In this document: piece after piece, positions 1-10,733 of the stretch | Layout: every line of letters starts with the position of its first letter | How positions within the stretch are numbered: the first letter of the stretch is position 1 | Origin: Gammaproteobacteria bacterium | Lineage (GTDB): Bacteria > Pseudomonadota > Gammaproteobacteria > SZUA-229 | Length of the DNA stretch: 35,625 nt | Assembly (NCBI GenBank): GCA_029881425.1 | Contig: JAOUMO010000003.1 | Coordinates: 1 to 35,625, forward strand | Reading direction: 5' to 3' | Program-made: the position numbers and the translations under genes | Notes under the pieces: model-generated | Told to the model about the DNA's origin: nothing | Database searches by the model: none | What the model saw: the letters and a program-made list of their open reading frames with translations, nothing else

Positions 1-435
1 GACCTCAGACTCGATCTTTTCCAGCAGGGGCTTCGCAGCACTGCCCGAGGCGATGACCGATGGGCGTGCAAATAAGGCACTGGTTTTGCCTGCCTTTTCA
101 ACCAGGCTCATACGCAGGGGACAGAGTGCCAGCATATCGGGATCGGCATTACTCACTGCATTGGCATACCAGCCATTACAGAACACCATACTCCTGATCG
201 ATTCCAGTTGATTACGGTTGTAATTGTCACCCCATTTTTCTGCAAACCGCGAGATATTGGCACCGATATCGGCCTCGAATACCACATAGAAACCCGCATT
301 TTCCAGACCCTTATAGACATCGGCATAAACCAGGTCCATGGATTTATTCACCGTGTATTTAAATACAGCGTCATTAGCCGCAGATGCCAGCGAGGCATTG
401 ATCAACAGCATAAAGACTAGACATTTCCTGAGCAT
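1..435 (-). CDS. DUF302-like secreted protein (3' end outside window)
   Basis: The reverse strand reads open from an ATG at 435 to the window edge, 145 codons without a stop, so the C-terminus is missing. The first 20 or so residues form a signal peptide (MLRKCLVFMLLINASLASA), so the product should be periplasmic or lipid-free secreted. The following region, with a phrase like GFYVVFEADIGANISRF and later a pair of cysteines (in MVFCNGWY and LALCPLRM), resembles the DUF302 fold as I remember it; DUF302 proteins have no settled biochemical role. An AGGAG element lies about 11 bases upstream of the ATG, which supports this start. The gene is divergent from hemB, with 77 bases between the two start codons. 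The family call rests on memory of the pattern and is moderately secure; the coding call is secure. Confidence 0.72.
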   Translation of the reverse strand, partial: MLRKCLVFMLLINASLASAANDAVFKYTVNKSMDLVYADVYKGLENAGFYVVFEADIGANISRFAEKWGDNYNRNQLESIRSMVFCNGWYANAVSNADPDMLALCPLRMSLVEKAGKTSALFARPSVIASGSAAKPLLEKIESEV

Positions 436-476
436 CAGCCTATTTTCTCCTGTCAGCAATCGTTAAGTCTGTTTAA

Positions 477-1519
<1,043 letters not shown>

Positions 1520-1520
<1 letters not shown>

Positions 1521-2344
1521 TGGATCGTTATGCGGTTATCGGTAATCCCATAGCCCACAGTAAATCCCCCCTGATCCATGCCGAGTTTGCACGACAGACC
1601 GGACAGGTGCTTAGCTACACAGCCGAGCGGGTTGAGCCGGGCAAGGTGGCCGAGTTTGTCGCGCACTTCCAGGCCAATAATGGCAGGGGCCTGAATGTTA
1701 CCGTACCCTTCAAGCTAGACGCCTATCAACTGGCCACCTCACTCAGTGATCGTGCACAACGTGCCGGTGCGGTAAATACACTGGTACTGAATGGTGTTGG
1801 TGACTATTACGGTGATACCACCGATGGCACCGGGCTGGTGAATGACCTCAGCCACAATCATCATATCCACCTCAATGCCAAACGTATTTTAATACTGGGT
1901 GCAGGCGGTGCCGTACGTGGTGTACTCGAACCCATCCTGCAACAGCTACCCTCTACACTGGTGATTGCCAATCGCACAGCCGACAGGGCACATCAACTGG
2001 CCCATGATTTTTCAGACATGGGCCATATCCAGGGCTGTGGTTTTGCTGATCTCGCAAGTGAAACATTTGATTTAATTATTAACGGCACATCCGCCAGTTT
2101 AAGCGGTGAACTACCGCCCCTGCCCGATGGCATACTGGCACAGGGCGCGACGGTTTATGACATGATGTACGCCGCCGAAGCCACGCCCTTTATGCGCTGG
2201 GGTAAACAGCAGGGCGCTACTGGCTGCCTGGATGGTCTCGGCATGCTGGTTGAACAGGCGGCAGAATCCTTTGCCATCTGGCGTGGTGTTCGACCGCAAA
2301 CGGCACCGGTCATTCAACTTATTCGCGCATCACTCAGGGCATAA
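1520..2344 (+). CDS. aroE: Shikimate dehydrogenase (NADP+)
   Basis: AroE reduces 3-dehydroshikimate to shikimate with NADPH in the aromatic amino-acid pathway. The 274-residue protein starts with the substrate-binding motif GNPIAHSKSPLIH, followed by NVTVPFK with the catalytic lysine. The dinucleotide-binding loop GAGGAVRGVL comes next, then the NADP-selective ANRTADRA. The C-terminal part has NGTSASLSGELPPLP and DGLGMLVEQAAESF, all in the family's usual order. It begins on the last base of hemB (TAATG) and is followed straight away by an intrinsic terminator, so hemB-aroE looks like a two-gene transcription unit. Pairing hemB with aroE is unusual in model enterics but I see no functional link beyond co-expression. 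Confidence 0.97.
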
Positions 2345-2369
2345 AAAAAGCCCGACCAGCGGGCTTTTT
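2343..2369. terminator. Bidirectional intrinsic terminator between aroE and the DUF2914 gene
   Basis: A run of A is followed by GCCCG, a five-base loop ACCAG, CGGGC and then TTTTT. The A run can pair with the T run, so the hairpin is a terminator read from either side. It begins at the aroE stop codon and lies 19 bases beyond the stop of the convergent gene, and so would serve both. Confidence 0.88.
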
Positions 2370-2388
2370 CAATTCAAACAAAGTAAAT

Positions 2389-2913
2389 CTACTGAGCTGC
2401 AGGCGCTTCTGCATCACCACCGGCAGCAGGTGCAATGTTAGGCAGGTCTTCTTCTGCCACTTCACCTGTCTCCATTGTGGGAGCCTCTTCAGCAGTAACC
2501 GCTGTTGTTTCGCCAGTTGATTCAGTGTTTGCTGCCACATAATTAAAGCTGTTTTGCGACAGTACGTTACCTGCTTCATCGACAACCATGACCTGCCATT
2601 CGCCGGTCCATTCCGGTTGCAGGTTTTTACTGGACCAGATGCGCCAGCGATTGCCACCCACGGTAAATGACACATTGGCCTGCACTTCACCATTCTGTTC
2701 CCAACGATGCGTAATCGTCTGGCCTTCCAGGCCCTGGATTTCAGTAAAGTAATAAATTTTTGTTGTATCGTTTGCCAGCTCGGTGACTTCATCAACCGGC
2801 TCACGATTTTCTATCGCCGTGGTAAAGTTTGCACGCGCAATACCATCAGCGGCCAGTGACTGGAATGCAACCGATGCACAGATAACGGCCAGGACATATT
2901 TAACTAATTTCAT
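2389..2913 (-). CDS. DUF2914 domain secreted protein
   Basis: The reading frame begins with a signal peptide (hydrophobic stretch ending in QSLAADG), so the product should be exported. Residues about 25-130 carry the DUF2914 signature as I know it: ARANFTTAIENREPVDE, THRWEQNG, FTVGGNRWRIWSSKNL and TGEWQVMVVDEAGNVL. The last 40 residues are a low-complexity acidic tail rich in Ala, Glu and Thr. Two adjacent ATG codons are possible. AGGAG lies seven bases from the second (2913) but only four from the first (2916), so I prefer the second, giving 174 residues. DUF2914 domains have no established activity; in other proteins they occur at the end of membrane or secreted modules. It is convergent with aroE across a shared terminator and stands 42 bases downstream of the carbonic-anhydrase-like gene, so it may be partly read from that promoter. 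Confidence 0.85.
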   Translation of the reverse strand: MKLVKYVLAVICASVAFQSLAADGIARANFTTAIENREPVDEVTELANDTTKIYYFTEIQGLEGQTITHRWEQNGEVQANVSFTVGGNRWRIWSSKNLQPEWTGEWQVMVVDEAGNVLSQNSFNYVAANTESTGETTAVTAEEAPTMETGEVAEEDLPNIAPAAGGDAEAPAAQ

Positions 2914-2954
2914 CATCTCGCTCCTTGTGAGCCTGTGTATAAAAGTAAACCCGG

Positions 2955-3497
2955 CTAATTATCGTCATTCATGTAATCATTTTTGAGACTTACATAATGT
3001 TTTGATGAATAGGCCAGGAAATCTTTTTCCTTTTCCGTCAGTTCACGAATTTTTTTTGCCGGCGCTCCCAGGTACAGGCAACCGCCTTCAAGCACCTTAC
3101 CCGGTGACACGACACTACCGGCACCGACTATAGCACCGGACTTAATCACCGCACCGTCCAGTATCACTGAACCCATACCAATCAGGCACCGGTCTTCGAT
3201 AGTACAGGCATGCAATACCGCATTGTGGCCAATGGTCACCTCATCCCCAATGGCCAGTGAAAAGCCACCGGGACTGAGCGGGCCATCATGGGTCACATGC
3301 AACACGCAGCCATCCTGTACATTGGTCCTGGCTCCTATGCGAATGCTATTCACATCGCCCCGGATTGCCACCATCGGCCAGACGGATGCATCGTCGCCAA
3401 TCACCACATCACCAATTACCACCGCCGCATCATCAATGTAGGCACTGGCTGCAATTTTGGGTTCGATTGTTTTATAAGGGCGAATATTTTTTTTCAT
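2955..3497 (-). CDS. Gamma-carbonic anhydrase family protein (YrdA/CaiE-like)
   Basis: This 180-residue protein is a left-handed beta-helix built of hexapeptide repeats (for example VVIGDVVIGDDASVW and AVIKSGAIVGAGSVV). The three-histidine metal site of the gamma class is visible: His67 in VLHVTH and His91 and His96 in TIGHNAVLHAC. GDVNSIRIGARTNVQDG and LYLGAPAKKIREL match the bacterial YrdA/PaaY/CaiE-type subgroup. Most of these are metal-binding trimers, and only some have measurable carbonic anhydrase or thioesterase activity, so the activity is left open. The start lies 16 bases beyond the gor stop, so it is probably the second gene of a gor transcript. The ribosome site before its ATG is weak, which fits translational coupling. 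Confidence 0.9.
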   Translation of the reverse strand: MKKNIRPYKTIEPKIAASAYIDDAAVVIGDVVIGDDASVWPMVAIRGDVNSIRIGARTNVQDGCVLHVTHDGPLSPGGFSLAIGDEVTIGHNAVLHACTIEDRCLIGMGSVILDGAVIKSGAIVGAGSVVSPGKVLEGGCLYLGAPAKKIRELTEKEKDFLAYSSKHYVSLKNDYMNDDN

Positions 3498-3513
3498 TCC
3501 ATGGACCCACTAT

Positions 3514-4869
3514 TTAACGCATGGTGACCAGCTCTTCAGAACTGGTGGGGTGTATTGCAATCGTATCATCCAGGTCTTTCTTGGTGGCGCCCATACGGAT
3601 CGCTACCGCAAAGCCCTGCATCATTTCATCGGCACCGGGGCCGATCACATGACAACCGATGACCTTTTCCTGTGCGCCCACGCACACCAGCTTCATTGCG
3701 GTCTGTACCTTGTGGCGGGTCAGGGCGTTATACATCGCAGTAAACCGTGTTTGATAAACCTTTACGGCCTCACCATGCTGTTCACGCGCGTCCTCTTCAG
3801 TCAACCCCACGGTGCCAATAGGCGGGTGACTAAACACCACCGTCGGCACCAGTGAATAATCCAGGTGGCGATCGACCTGGTTGTTATACAAACGGTCGGC
3901 GAGTCGACGACCCGCAGCTATGGCCACCGGCGTCAGGGGTGCGCGACCGGTAACGTCACCCAGTGCAAAGATATGATCGACATTGGTTTTCTGGAATTTA
4001 TCGGTCGGGATATAACCCTGCTCATCGACTGCAATGCCTGCAGCATCCAGCTTCATCCCCTCGGTATTGGGGTCACGGCCTATGGCCCAGATAAGCTGAT
4101 CGAAACCGCTATTTTCACGGCCCTTTTCATCAACCAGTGTCAACTTGCCATCGGCCTCCTGGCGTATTTCTACCAGCTGGGTACGGGACATGATATCTAT
4201 GCCACTATCGAGCATTTCCTCCAGCAGTGACTCGCGCAACATGGCATCAAAGGAACGCAGCACATGCTCCTTGCGCAAATACATACAGACATCAGCACCC
4301 AGGCTATTGAGGACACCGGCCAGCTCCACGGCAATATAACCGGAACCGACAATGGCGACCTGTTTAGGCATATCCTGCAACTCAAAAAAACCATCGGAGG
4401 TGATGCCCAGCTCGGCACCAGGGATATCGGGCACCATCGGTTTTGTACCCGGTGAGACCACGATATGTTTTGCGGTGTAGCGTTTGCCATCGACATCCAG
4501 CGTGTGTGCATCGATGAAGGATGCAAAACCCTGTATCTCATCGATATTCGAATCGGCCAGGTAGGTGTGATACCAGCTGTTGATGCCCTTGATATAGTCA
4601 TCGCGTTTGGTGACCAGTTGCTGCCAGTCGAAGCCCCGGTTTTCCACATCAAAACCATAGTCCTGCGCATCCTTCAGCGCATGTGCCAGGTTGGCACCAA
4701 ACCACATCACCTTCTTCGGCACGCAACCAACATTAACGCAGGTACCGCCCATTTTACCGCTCTCGACGACGGCACATTTAATACCGTAAGATGCGGCTCG
4801 CTCTGCCACCGAGAGGCCGCCACTGCCGCCGCCAATGGCAATCAGCTCATAATCGTATTGTTTTGTCAT
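3514..4869 (-). CDS. gor: Glutathione-disulfide reductase
   Basis: Gor reduces glutathione disulfide with NADPH and keeps the cytosolic glutathione pool reduced. The 451 residues align along their whole length with the Escherichia coli enzyme as I recall it. The FAD-binding loop GGGSGG is near the N-terminus and the redox-active pair Cys44/Cys49 lies in [13 protein letters not shown]. The NADPH-binding loop [11 protein letters not shown] is followed by [11 protein letters not shown], whose two arginines select NADPH over [12 protein letters not shown] and the C-terminal [12 protein letters not shown] (catalytic His440 and Glu445) complete the family pattern. This distinguishes it from lipoamide dehydrogenase and mercuric reductase. 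AAGG lies seven bases before the ATG. It is divergent from ubiA and heads the unit that includes the carbonic-anhydrase-like gene. Confidence 0.96.
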   Translation of the reverse strand: MTKQYDYELIAIGGGSGGLSVAERAASYGIKCAVVESGKMGGTCVNVGCVPKKVMWFGANLAHALKDAQDYGFDVENRGFDWQQLVTKRDDYIKGINSWYHTYLADSNIDEIQGFASFIDAHTLDVDGKRYTAKHIVVSPGTKPMVPDIPGAELGITSDGFFELQDMPKQVAIVGSGYIAVELAGVLNSLGADVCMYLRKEHVLRSFDAMLRESLLEEMLDSGIDIMSRTQLVEIRQEADGKLTLVDEKGRENSGFDQLIWAIGRDPNTEGMKLDAAGIAVDEQGYIPTDKFQKTNVDHIFALGDVTGRAPLTPVAIAAGRRLADRLYNNQVDRHLDYSLVPTVVFSHPPIGTVGLTEEDAREQHGEAVKVYQTRFTAMYNALTRHKVQTAMKLVCVGAQEKVIGCHVIGPGADEMMQGFAVAIRMGATKKDLDDTIAIHPTSSEELVTMR

Positions 4870-4878
4870 GAAAAAACC

Positions 4879-4907
4879 TTAAGTGAAATTCTCCGCTCGG
4901 GTAATAT
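4879..4907 (+). promoter_or_regulatory. Possible sigma-70 promoter of ubiA
   Basis: TTAAGT at 4879-4884 and TAATAT at 4902-4907 are separated by exactly 17 bases in the gor/ubiA divergent gap. The -10 is good and the -35 poor. The start of transcription would be about 30 bases before the ubiA ATG. Confidence 0.4.
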
Positions 4908-4943
4908 AGCAGTCTGACGACAGCCAGAACACCTGCATAGCTC

Positions 4944-5855
4944 ATGTTATTGTTTAAAATATTAAAAGCCCTATACCCCTCCACACCCTGTCCGGCATGG
5001 ATTGAGCGACTGGAGCACTATGCCTACCTGATCCGGCTGGATCGGCCGATCGGCACCTATCTATTGCTATGGCCTACGCTATGGGCGCTTTGGATTGCAG
5101 CCAAAGGCTGGCCCGATTCACTGGTACTGTTCGTGTTTGTCACCGGTGTGTTCCTGATGCGTTCAGCTGGCTGCGCAATTAACGACTTTGCGGATCGCGA
5201 TATTGATCCCCACGTGGAACGCACCCGCAATCGCCCTCTGGCCGCAGGGAAAATTACCGTCAAGGAAGCCCTGGTCGTATTCAGCGTACTCTCACTCAGC
5301 GCCTTTGCCCTGGTGTTACTGATGAACGAACTGACCATTTACATGTCATTCGTTGGCATCGCCCTGGCGGCCAGTTACCCGTTCATGAAGCGCTTTCACT
5401 ATATGCCCCAGGTCCACCTGGGCGCGGCCTTTGGCTGGGCCGCCCCCATGGCCTTTACGGCACAGGCCAACGAGATCACCCCGGTGACCTGGCTACTGTT
5501 TATGGCCACCGTCTTATGGGCCACGGCCTATGACACCATGTACGCCATGGCGGACAAGAAGGATGATCTAAAAATAGGCGTCAAATCCACGGCCATATTA
5601 TTTGGCGACGCGGACCGTTTCATTATCGGTATGCTGCAGACCCTGCTGTTACTGGATCTACTGCTCATTGGACAACAGTCGGAACTGGGGCTGTATTACT
5701 ACCTGGGCCTGTTGGCTGGTAGCGGCCTTATGATCTACCAGCAGTACCTGATCAGGCACCGTCAGCCAGCCCCCTGCATACAGGCCTTCCTTAACAACAA
5801 CTGGTTCGGCCTGGTTGTATTCGCCGGCATTTTTATTGATTACTGGGTTGAATGA
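4944..5855 (+). CDS. ubiA: 4-hydroxybenzoate octaprenyltransferase
   Basis: UbiA attaches the polyprenyl tail to 4-hydroxybenzoate in ubiquinone synthesis and sits in the inner membrane. The 303-residue protein has the usual string of hydrophobic helices. It carries both aspartate-rich prenyl-diphosphate sites: NDFADRDID at about residues 80-88, followed by [10 protein letters not shown], and the second site [12 protein letters not shown] near residue 201, followed by [30 protein letters not shown] near the N-terminus is typical of the bacterial UbiA subgroup rather than of MenA or heme O synthase. ubiC, which often precedes ubiA, is not here. The ribosome site before the ATG is weak. It is divergent from gor with a 74-base gap. 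Confidence 0.95.
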   Translation: MLLFKILKALYPSTPCPAWIERLEHYAYLIRLDRPIGTYLLLWPTLWALWIAAKGWPDSLVLFVFVTGVFLMRSAGCAINDFADRDIDPHVERTRNRPLAAGKITVKEALVVFSVLSLSAFALVLLMNELTIYMSFVGIALAASYPFMKRFHYMPQVHLGAAFGWAAPMAFTAQANEITPVTWLLFMATVLWATAYDTMYAMADKKDDLKIGVKSTAILFGDADRFIIGMLQTLLLLDLLLIGQQSELGLYYYLGLLAGSGLMIYQQYLIRHRQPAPCIQAFLNNNWFGLVVFAGIFIDYWVE

Positions 5856-5948
5856 TTTCACTCTTCGGGGCATTATATTTAAATATATTCGGGCTTTGGC
5901 CTGGCCATTAGTAACACGATGGATATTGTTGTACAAAGGACTACCCCT

Positions 5949-6335
5949 ATGCCTATTCATACCCACATTAACAGCGAACTCCATTGCGTTGAACGTATAG
6001 TCGAGGGCGAGTTCAATTTCAATAAATTTTTCAGCAGTTTCCATGAGATTGATACCGTGCCGGGCTTTGTCAAGGGCATGGATGCACTCTGGGATTTACG
6101 CCAGGCAGACCTGAGCCAAATGTCTGTCGATACAGTAGATAAAATTTCCCACTACATTGCCAACAACACCGATAAACGCGGTGTAGATTATCGTATAGCA
6201 CTGGTTGTTAGCACCGATCTGGCCTATGGACTGGCGAGGATGTTCAGGACCATGAGTGACCAGATACCCGTGAATATAAACATTTTTCGCAGCATGGACG
6301 ATGCCTGCGACTGGCTGAAGGCCACCCAGCAATAA
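5949..6335 (+). CDS. STAS/SpoIIAA-like small cytosolic protein
   Basis: This is a 128-residue soluble protein without signal peptide or membrane segment. The order of motifs, with GFVKGMDALWDLRQADLSQMS in the middle, then RIALVVSTDLAYGLARMF and a closing INIFRSMDDACDWL, resembles a group of proteobacterial STAS/SEC14-like proteins that I know only as uncharacterised. The middle aspartate-containing strand corresponds to the core of that fold. An upstream in-frame ATG at 5919 exists, but AAAGGA eight bases before the ATG at 5949 favours the shorter form. It follows ubiA by 93 bases and is convergent with comF, the two stops being two bases apart. No substrate or partner can be named. Confidence 0.75.
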   Translation: MPIHTHINSELHCVERIVEGEFNFNKFFSSFHEIDTVPGFVKGMDALWDLRQADLSQMSVDTVDKISHYIANNTDKRGVDYRIALVVSTDLAYGLARMFRTMSDQIPVNINIFRSMDDACDWLKATQQ

Positions 6336-6337
6336 CC

Positions 6338-7036
6338 TCACCAGGACTTATCCGCCCGCGCCAGGCTCCATACATCCACGCGCCGGACACCTTCACGTTT
6401 TATCACCCGTGCCAGCTCCGAAACCGTTGAGCCGGTAGTGATAACATCATCAAACACGACCACGTAGTCATAGGCCGCAGGGTTCTCAAAACTAAATGCC
6501 CCCCTGATATTTTTACGCCGCTGTTTAGCATCCATACCGGTCTGGGGCGAGGTATGGATCAGTCGCCGGCAGTGACGGCTATCCAGCGGTAATGACAGGG
6601 CCCGTGCCAGGGGCCTGGCCAGCTCCAGTGCCTGGTTAAAACCACGCGCTCGAAGGCGTGAAGGATGCAGGGGTACGGGCAGAATACAGTCGGGGATTTC
6701 ATCCAGTTGCGGTAGCTGCTTGCAGGCCAGCTCGGCCAGCCACTTCGCATACAGCAACCGGCCATTGAATTTGAGCTGGTGGATCATCCATTCCAGCGGC
6801 TGGGCGTAGATAAAGGGGCTCCAGGCCGCATCAAATACCGGGCCTTTTTGCAGGCACTGGCCACAGAGCAAATGACGGGATGCCGCTGCCAGGGGCAAAG
6901 CACAACGTGCGCAGGCCGTCGGATTAGCCAGCAGATCAGCCTGGCAATCGACACATAAACCGGCCTCACTGGCGCTGCTGGCACCACATAACACACAATT
7001 TTGCGGATAAATCCGCTGCAAGATCCGTTTTAACAT
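6338..7036 (-). CDS. comF: ComF family phosphoribosyltransferase-like protein
   Basis: ComF proteins belong to the type I phosphoribosyltransferase fold and are needed for DNA uptake in competent bacteria; the exact reaction is not settled. The N-terminal third has four cysteine pairs (about residues 14/17, 28/31, 42/45 and 58/61), a zinc-ribbon-like arrangement normal in this family. The catalytic part includes [17 protein letters not shown], the block RRKNIRGAF, and the PRPP-binding loop [17 protein letters not shown]. The start at 7036 (MLKRILQ) has AGGG six bases upstream; a longer form starting at 7084 is possible but has a poorer ribosome site. It is divergent from bioB, as in many gammaproteobacteria, where comF commonly flanks the biotin cluster. 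Confidence 0.93.
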   Translation of the reverse strand: MLKRILQRIYPQNCVLCGASSASEAGLCVDCQADLLANPTACARCALPLAAASRHLLCGQCLQKGPVFDAAWSPFIYAQPLEWMIHQLKFNGRLLYAKWLAELACKQLPQLDEIPDCILPVPLHPSRLRARGFNQALELARPLARALSLPLDSRHCRRLIHTSPQTGMDAKQRRKNIRGAFSFENPAAYDYVVVFDDVITTGSTVSELARVIKREGVRRVDVWSLARADKSW

Positions 7037-7111
7037 ACAAGTCCCTGTCAGCATGGCCGGAAAAACGGTATTATTAGCGGCCATTTTCCGTTGAATTGCA
7101 AGACCTACATC

Positions 7112-8107
7112 ATGACTCAGACAGCCCTAAGACACGACTGGACCCTGGACGAAATCGCCAGCCTGTTCACCCTGCCCTTCAATGACCTGCTGTTCAGGGC
7201 ACATTCGATTCACCGTGAATTCCATAATCCTAACGAGGTGCAGATCAGCTCCCTGCTGAGCATCAAGACCGGTGCCTGTTCCGAGGACTGTGGTTACTGC
7301 TCACAGAGCGCTCACCACAAAACTGAAATTGAACGTGAGCGCCTGCTGCCGCTGGATGAGGTACTGGAAAAGGCAAAAATTGCCAGGGCCAATGGCTCTA
7401 CCCGGTTCTGCATGGGTGCCGCATGGCGCAACCCGACCGACAAGAATCTGGAAAAAGTCGCCGAGATGATTTCTGCGGTCAAGGCACTGGGCATGGAGAC
7501 CTGCGTCACCCTCGGCATGCTTACCCAGAGCCAGAGCGAACAGCTAAAACAGTCGGGGCTGGATTATTACAACCATAACCTCGACACCTCACCGGAGTTT
7601 TACGGTAACGTCATCACCACCCGCACCTTCCAGGATCGCCTCGATACGCTGAACCATATTCGCGACTCCGGTATCAATATCTGTAGTGGTGGCATCCTGG
7701 GTATGGGCGAGACCTCGACCGACCGCGCCTCGATGCTACAGCAGCTGGCTAACCTTGCGCAGCACCCGGAAAGCGTACCGATTAATATGCTGGTACAAAT
7801 CGAGGGCACCCCACTGTATGGCGCCGACAGTATTGACCCGATCGAGTTTGTAAAATCCATCGCGGTCGCCCGCCTGCTGATGCCAAAATCGCAGGTACGC
7901 CTCTCTGCCGGTCGCCATGAAATGAGTGACGAGATGCAGGCACTATGCTTCTTTGCCGGTGCCAACTCCATTTTCTATGGCGAAAAACTGCTGACCACGG
8001 AAAACTGTGAAACCAATGATGATATGGCGCTGTTTAACCACTTAGGCATTACCCCTTCCACCCTTGACGACACGTCCGAGTTCAAGGCATCCGCCTGCTC
8101 ATCCTAG
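7112..8107 (+). CDS. bioB: Biotin synthase
   Basis: BioB is the radical SAM enzyme that inserts sulfur into dethiobiotin. The 331-residue protein has the SAM-cluster motif CSEDCGYC at Cys56, Cys60 and Cys63. It also has the residues holding the sacrificial 2Fe-2S cluster: cysteines in [20 protein letters not shown] and [12 protein letters not shown], and the arginine in [19 protein letters not shown] and [12 protein letters not shown] are further family landmarks. The reading frame can be extended to a TTG at 7091, but the ATG at 7112 matches the normal N-terminus ([11 protein letters not shown] soon after). The bioB and bioF genes are seven bases apart and should be co-transcribed from the comF/bioB divergent gap. 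Confidence 0.97.
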   Translation: MTQTALRHDWTLDEIASLFTLPFNDLLFRAHSIHREFHNPNEVQISSLLSIKTGACSEDCGYCSQSAHHKTEIERERLLPLDEVLEKAKIARANGSTRFCMGAAWRNPTDKNLEKVAEMISAVKALGMETCVTLGMLTQSQSEQLKQSGLDYYNHNLDTSPEFYGNVITTRTFQDRLDTLNHIRDSGINICSGGILGMGETSTDRASMLQQLANLAQHPESVPINMLVQIEGTPLYGADSIDPIEFVKSIAVARLLMPKSQVRLSAGRHEMSDEMQALCFFAGANSIFYGEKLLTTENCETNDDMALFNHLGITPSTLDDTSEFKASACSS

Positions 8108-8114
8108 TTACCCC

Positions 8115-9263
8115 ATGAAGAACCTGCGCGCCGAACTGGAGCAGCGACAACAACACCAGCTGTATCGCAGCCGGCGCATTGTTGATTCACCGCAGGGACC
8201 GGTGATCACCATTGATGGCCAGCAACGGCTCAACTTCTGTAGTAACGATTACCTGGGATTCGCCAACCACCCGGACATCAGGCGCGCCTTCATCCGGGGC
8301 ATAGAAACCTACGGTAACGGCAGCGGTGCCGCGCACCTGGTGAATGGCCACAGCCGTGCCCACCATGCACTGGAGGAGGAACTGGCCGCGTTCAGTGGTT
8401 ATCCCCGTGCACTGTTATTTTCTACCGGCTACATGGCCAACCTGGCGATAGCACAGGCACTCTGCGGTCGAGGCGACCTGGTACTCGAAGATCGACTCAA
8501 CCATGCCTCGCTGCTGGATGCCGGCCTGCTTAGCGGCGCCCGCCTGCAACGCTACCAGCACCTCGATACGGATGACCTGTCGGCCAAACTGGCTGGCCGC
8601 GACCGGGGTGAAAAGCTGGTACTCACCGATGCCGTGTTTAGTATGGATGGCGATATGGCGCCGCTTGCCGCCATCAGCAAAACCTGTCGCGAGAATGACA
8701 GCTGGCTGATGGTTGATGATGCGCACGGCATCGGCGTGCTCGGCAAACAGGGGCGCGGCAGCCTTTCACACCAGTTGATACAGGGCACCGATGTCCCCAT
8801 TTATATGGCGACACTGGGCAAGGCCTTCGGCACGGCCGGTGCCTTTATCGCCGCCTCAGAAGACATCATCGAATACCTGATTCAAACTGCACGCAGCTAT
8901 ATCTACACCACCGCCATGCCCGCAGCCCTGGCCGAGGCCAGCCGTGAAGCCCTTAGACAGCTGCAACAGGATGAATGGCGTCGCGAGCATCTAGGGGCAC
9001 TGATTACACGATTCAAACAGGGGGCCAGAGAGATGGGCATAAACCTGATGCCATCGGATACCGCCATTCAGCCCATCATGATAGGTGATACAGGCAGGGC
9101 CGTAGCATTGAGCCAGCAACTCTTCGAACAGGGTATTCTCATTACTGCAATTCGCCCGCCTACCGTACCGGAAGGCACGGCACGGCTGCGCGTTACCCTC
9201 TCCGCCGCCCACAGCAACCAACAGGTCGAGCAGCTGCTGGACGTACTAAACAGTCTCATTTAG
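8115..9263 (+). CDS. bioF: 8-amino-7-oxononanoate synthase
   Basis: BioF joins pimeloyl thioester and L-alanine to make 8-amino-7-oxononanoate, a PLP-dependent step of biotin synthesis. The 382-residue protein shows FCSNDYLGF, GSGAAHLVNGHSRAHH, EDRLNHASLLDAG, VDDAHGIGVLG and the PLP-lysine motif LGKAFG. It has the shorter length and N-terminus of BioF rather than of glycine C-acetyltransferase or ALA synthase. The ATG at 8115, seven bases after the bioB stop, gives the normal N-terminus MKNLRAELEQR; a longer in-frame opening at 8064 lies inside bioB and is unlikely. The usual partners bioH, bioC and bioD do not follow; the next gene is hemN. Confidence 0.96.
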   Translation: MKNLRAELEQRQQHQLYRSRRIVDSPQGPVITIDGQQRLNFCSNDYLGFANHPDIRRAFIRGIETYGNGSGAAHLVNGHSRAHHALEEELAAFSGYPRALLFSTGYMANLAIAQALCGRGDLVLEDRLNHASLLDAGLLSGARLQRYQHLDTDDLSAKLAGRDRGEKLVLTDAVFSMDGDMAPLAAISKTCRENDSWLMVDDAHGIGVLGKQGRGSLSHQLIQGTDVPIYMATLGKAFGTAGAFIAASEDIIEYLIQTARSYIYTTAMPAALAEASREALRQLQQDEWRREHLGALITRFKQGAREMGINLMPSDTAIQPIMIGDTGRAVALSQQLFEQGILITAIRPPTVPEGTARLRVTLSAAHSNQQVEQLLDVLNSLI

Positions 9264-9329
9264 CATATGTCAAAATACCTGCCTCAACTTGTTGTACACT
9301 TAAGCCATTAGCCTAACCCAATAGATACC

Positions 9330-10712
9330 ATGCCAGATATTACTTTTGATCTTGAACTTATAAAGCGCTATGACAGGGCTGGCCCCCGTTATACCTCCTA
9401 TCCTACGGCAGTACAGTTTACCGACGAGTACACACTGGACGATTACCGGCGTAATGCCGACCTGTCGAACAGGAGCGGCAAGGACCTCTCGCTGTACTTC
9501 CACCTGCCCTTCTGTGACACCATCTGTTACTACTGCGCCTGTAACAAGGTCATTACCAAGGATCGCAGCAAGGCCGACCCTTACCTGTCACGCCTACACA
9601 AAGAGATCGAAATGCAGGCCAGCCTGTTCGACCCACAGCGCAAGGTCAACCAATTACACTGGGGCGGTGGTACACCCACCTTTATCAGCCATGACCAGAT
9701 GCGCGAACTCATGGCCGTGACACGTCGTCATTTTAATCTGCACGACGATGACAGCGGTGAATACTCGATTGAGATTGATCCCCGCGAAGTCACCGGTGAC
9801 AGCATCGCGTTGCTGCGTGAAATTGGTTTTAACCGTATGAGCCTGGGTGTACAGGATTTTAACCCCGCCGTACAGAAAGCGGTTAATCGCATCCAGACCG
9901 AAGAGCAGACCCTGTCCGCCCTGGCGGCAGCACGCAGCGAAGGCTTTAAATCAATCAGTGTCGACCTGATCTACGGCCTGCCGCTACAGACCGTTGATAG
10001 CTTTGCTGAGACCCTGCAAAAAATTATCGATATTAACCCGGATCGCCTGTCGATCTTTAATTACGCCCATTTACCGGAACTGTTCAAACCCCAGCGCCGC
10101 ATTAACCCGGAAGACATGCCGGAAGCTGCGGTAAAACTCGACATCCTGAAAATGAGTATCGAACGGCTCACCCAGGCCGGTTATGTTTACATCGGTATGG
10201 ATCATTTTGCCAAACCCGATGATGAACTGGCCATCGCACAAAAAAATGGCAAGCTCTACCGGAATTTCCAGGGCTATGCCACCCATGCGGATTGCGACCT
10301 TATTGGCCTCGGTATCACCTCCATTGGCACCGTCGGCCGGAGCTTCGCACAAAACGTAAAAACACTGGAAGAATACAGTGAGCGCATCGACGCCGGCCAG
10401 CTGGCTGTATTCCGCGGCGTTGAAATAGATGACGACGATATCATTCGTCGTAATGCCATAATGCAGTTAATTTGTCATTTCCAATTGAAATTTTCTGACT
10501 TTGAGAGTAATAATAATATTAATTTCAAACAGTATTTCGCGGATGAGTTAAAGCAACTAGTCCCAATGCATGAAGATGGTTTAATTGAACTGGATGATGA
10601 AGGCATTAAGGTAACCGATAAGGGCCGATTATTAATTCGTAACATCTGCATGAATTTCGACCGTTACCTTAAACAGCCGCAAGATTCAAAACGTTTTTCG
10701 AAAGCAATCTAA
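9330..10712 (+). CDS. hemN: Oxygen-independent coproporphyrinogen III oxidase
   Basis: HemN decarboxylates coproporphyrinogen III to protoporphyrinogen IX with radical SAM chemistry under low oxygen. The 460-residue protein has the cluster motif CDTICYYCAC (Cys62, Cys66, Cys69, Cys71). The fourth cysteine is the mark of true HemN as opposed to HemW, which has phenylalanine there. HWGGGTPTF, MSLGVQDFNPAVQKAVNR, DLIYGLPLQT and the C-terminal HADCDLIGLGITSIG are all in the normal places. The last 80 codons (from about 10470) are noticeably richer in A and T than the rest, yet still fit the family. It is preceded by a 66-base gap after bioF in which I could not find a clear FNR palindrome, although oxygen control would be expected. 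Confidence 0.97.
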   Translation: MPDITFDLELIKRYDRAGPRYTSYPTAVQFTDEYTLDDYRRNADLSNRSGKDLSLYFHLPFCDTICYYCACNKVITKDRSKADPYLSRLHKEIEMQASLFDPQRKVNQLHWGGGTPTFISHDQMRELMAVTRRHFNLHDDDSGEYSIEIDPREVTGDSIALLREIGFNRMSLGVQDFNPAVQKAVNRIQTEEQTLSALAAARSEGFKSISVDLIYGLPLQTVDSFAETLQKIIDINPDRLSIFNYAHLPELFKPQRRINPEDMPEAAVKLDILKMSIERLTQAGYVYIGMDHFAKPDDELAIAQKNGKLYRNFQGYATHADCDLIGLGITSIGTVGRSFAQNVKTLEEYSERIDAGQLAVFRGVEIDDDDIIRRNAIMQLICHFQLKFSDFESNNNINFKQYFADELKQLVPMHEDGLIELDDEGIKVTDKGRLLIRNICMNFDRYLKQPQDSKRFSKAI

Positions 10713-10733
10713 TGACAAAAGCAGGGTACCGAC

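Noticed and set aside
2334-2804. Open frame of 156 codons on the minus strand overlapping the DUF2914 gene
   Set aside because: It is a frame-shifted shadow of the DUF2914 gene, which has a signal peptide, family motifs and a ribosome site.
9264-9329. FNR site before hemN
   Set aside because: TTGTTGTACACTTAA resembles a palindrome but matches the FNR consensus poorly, so no site is called.
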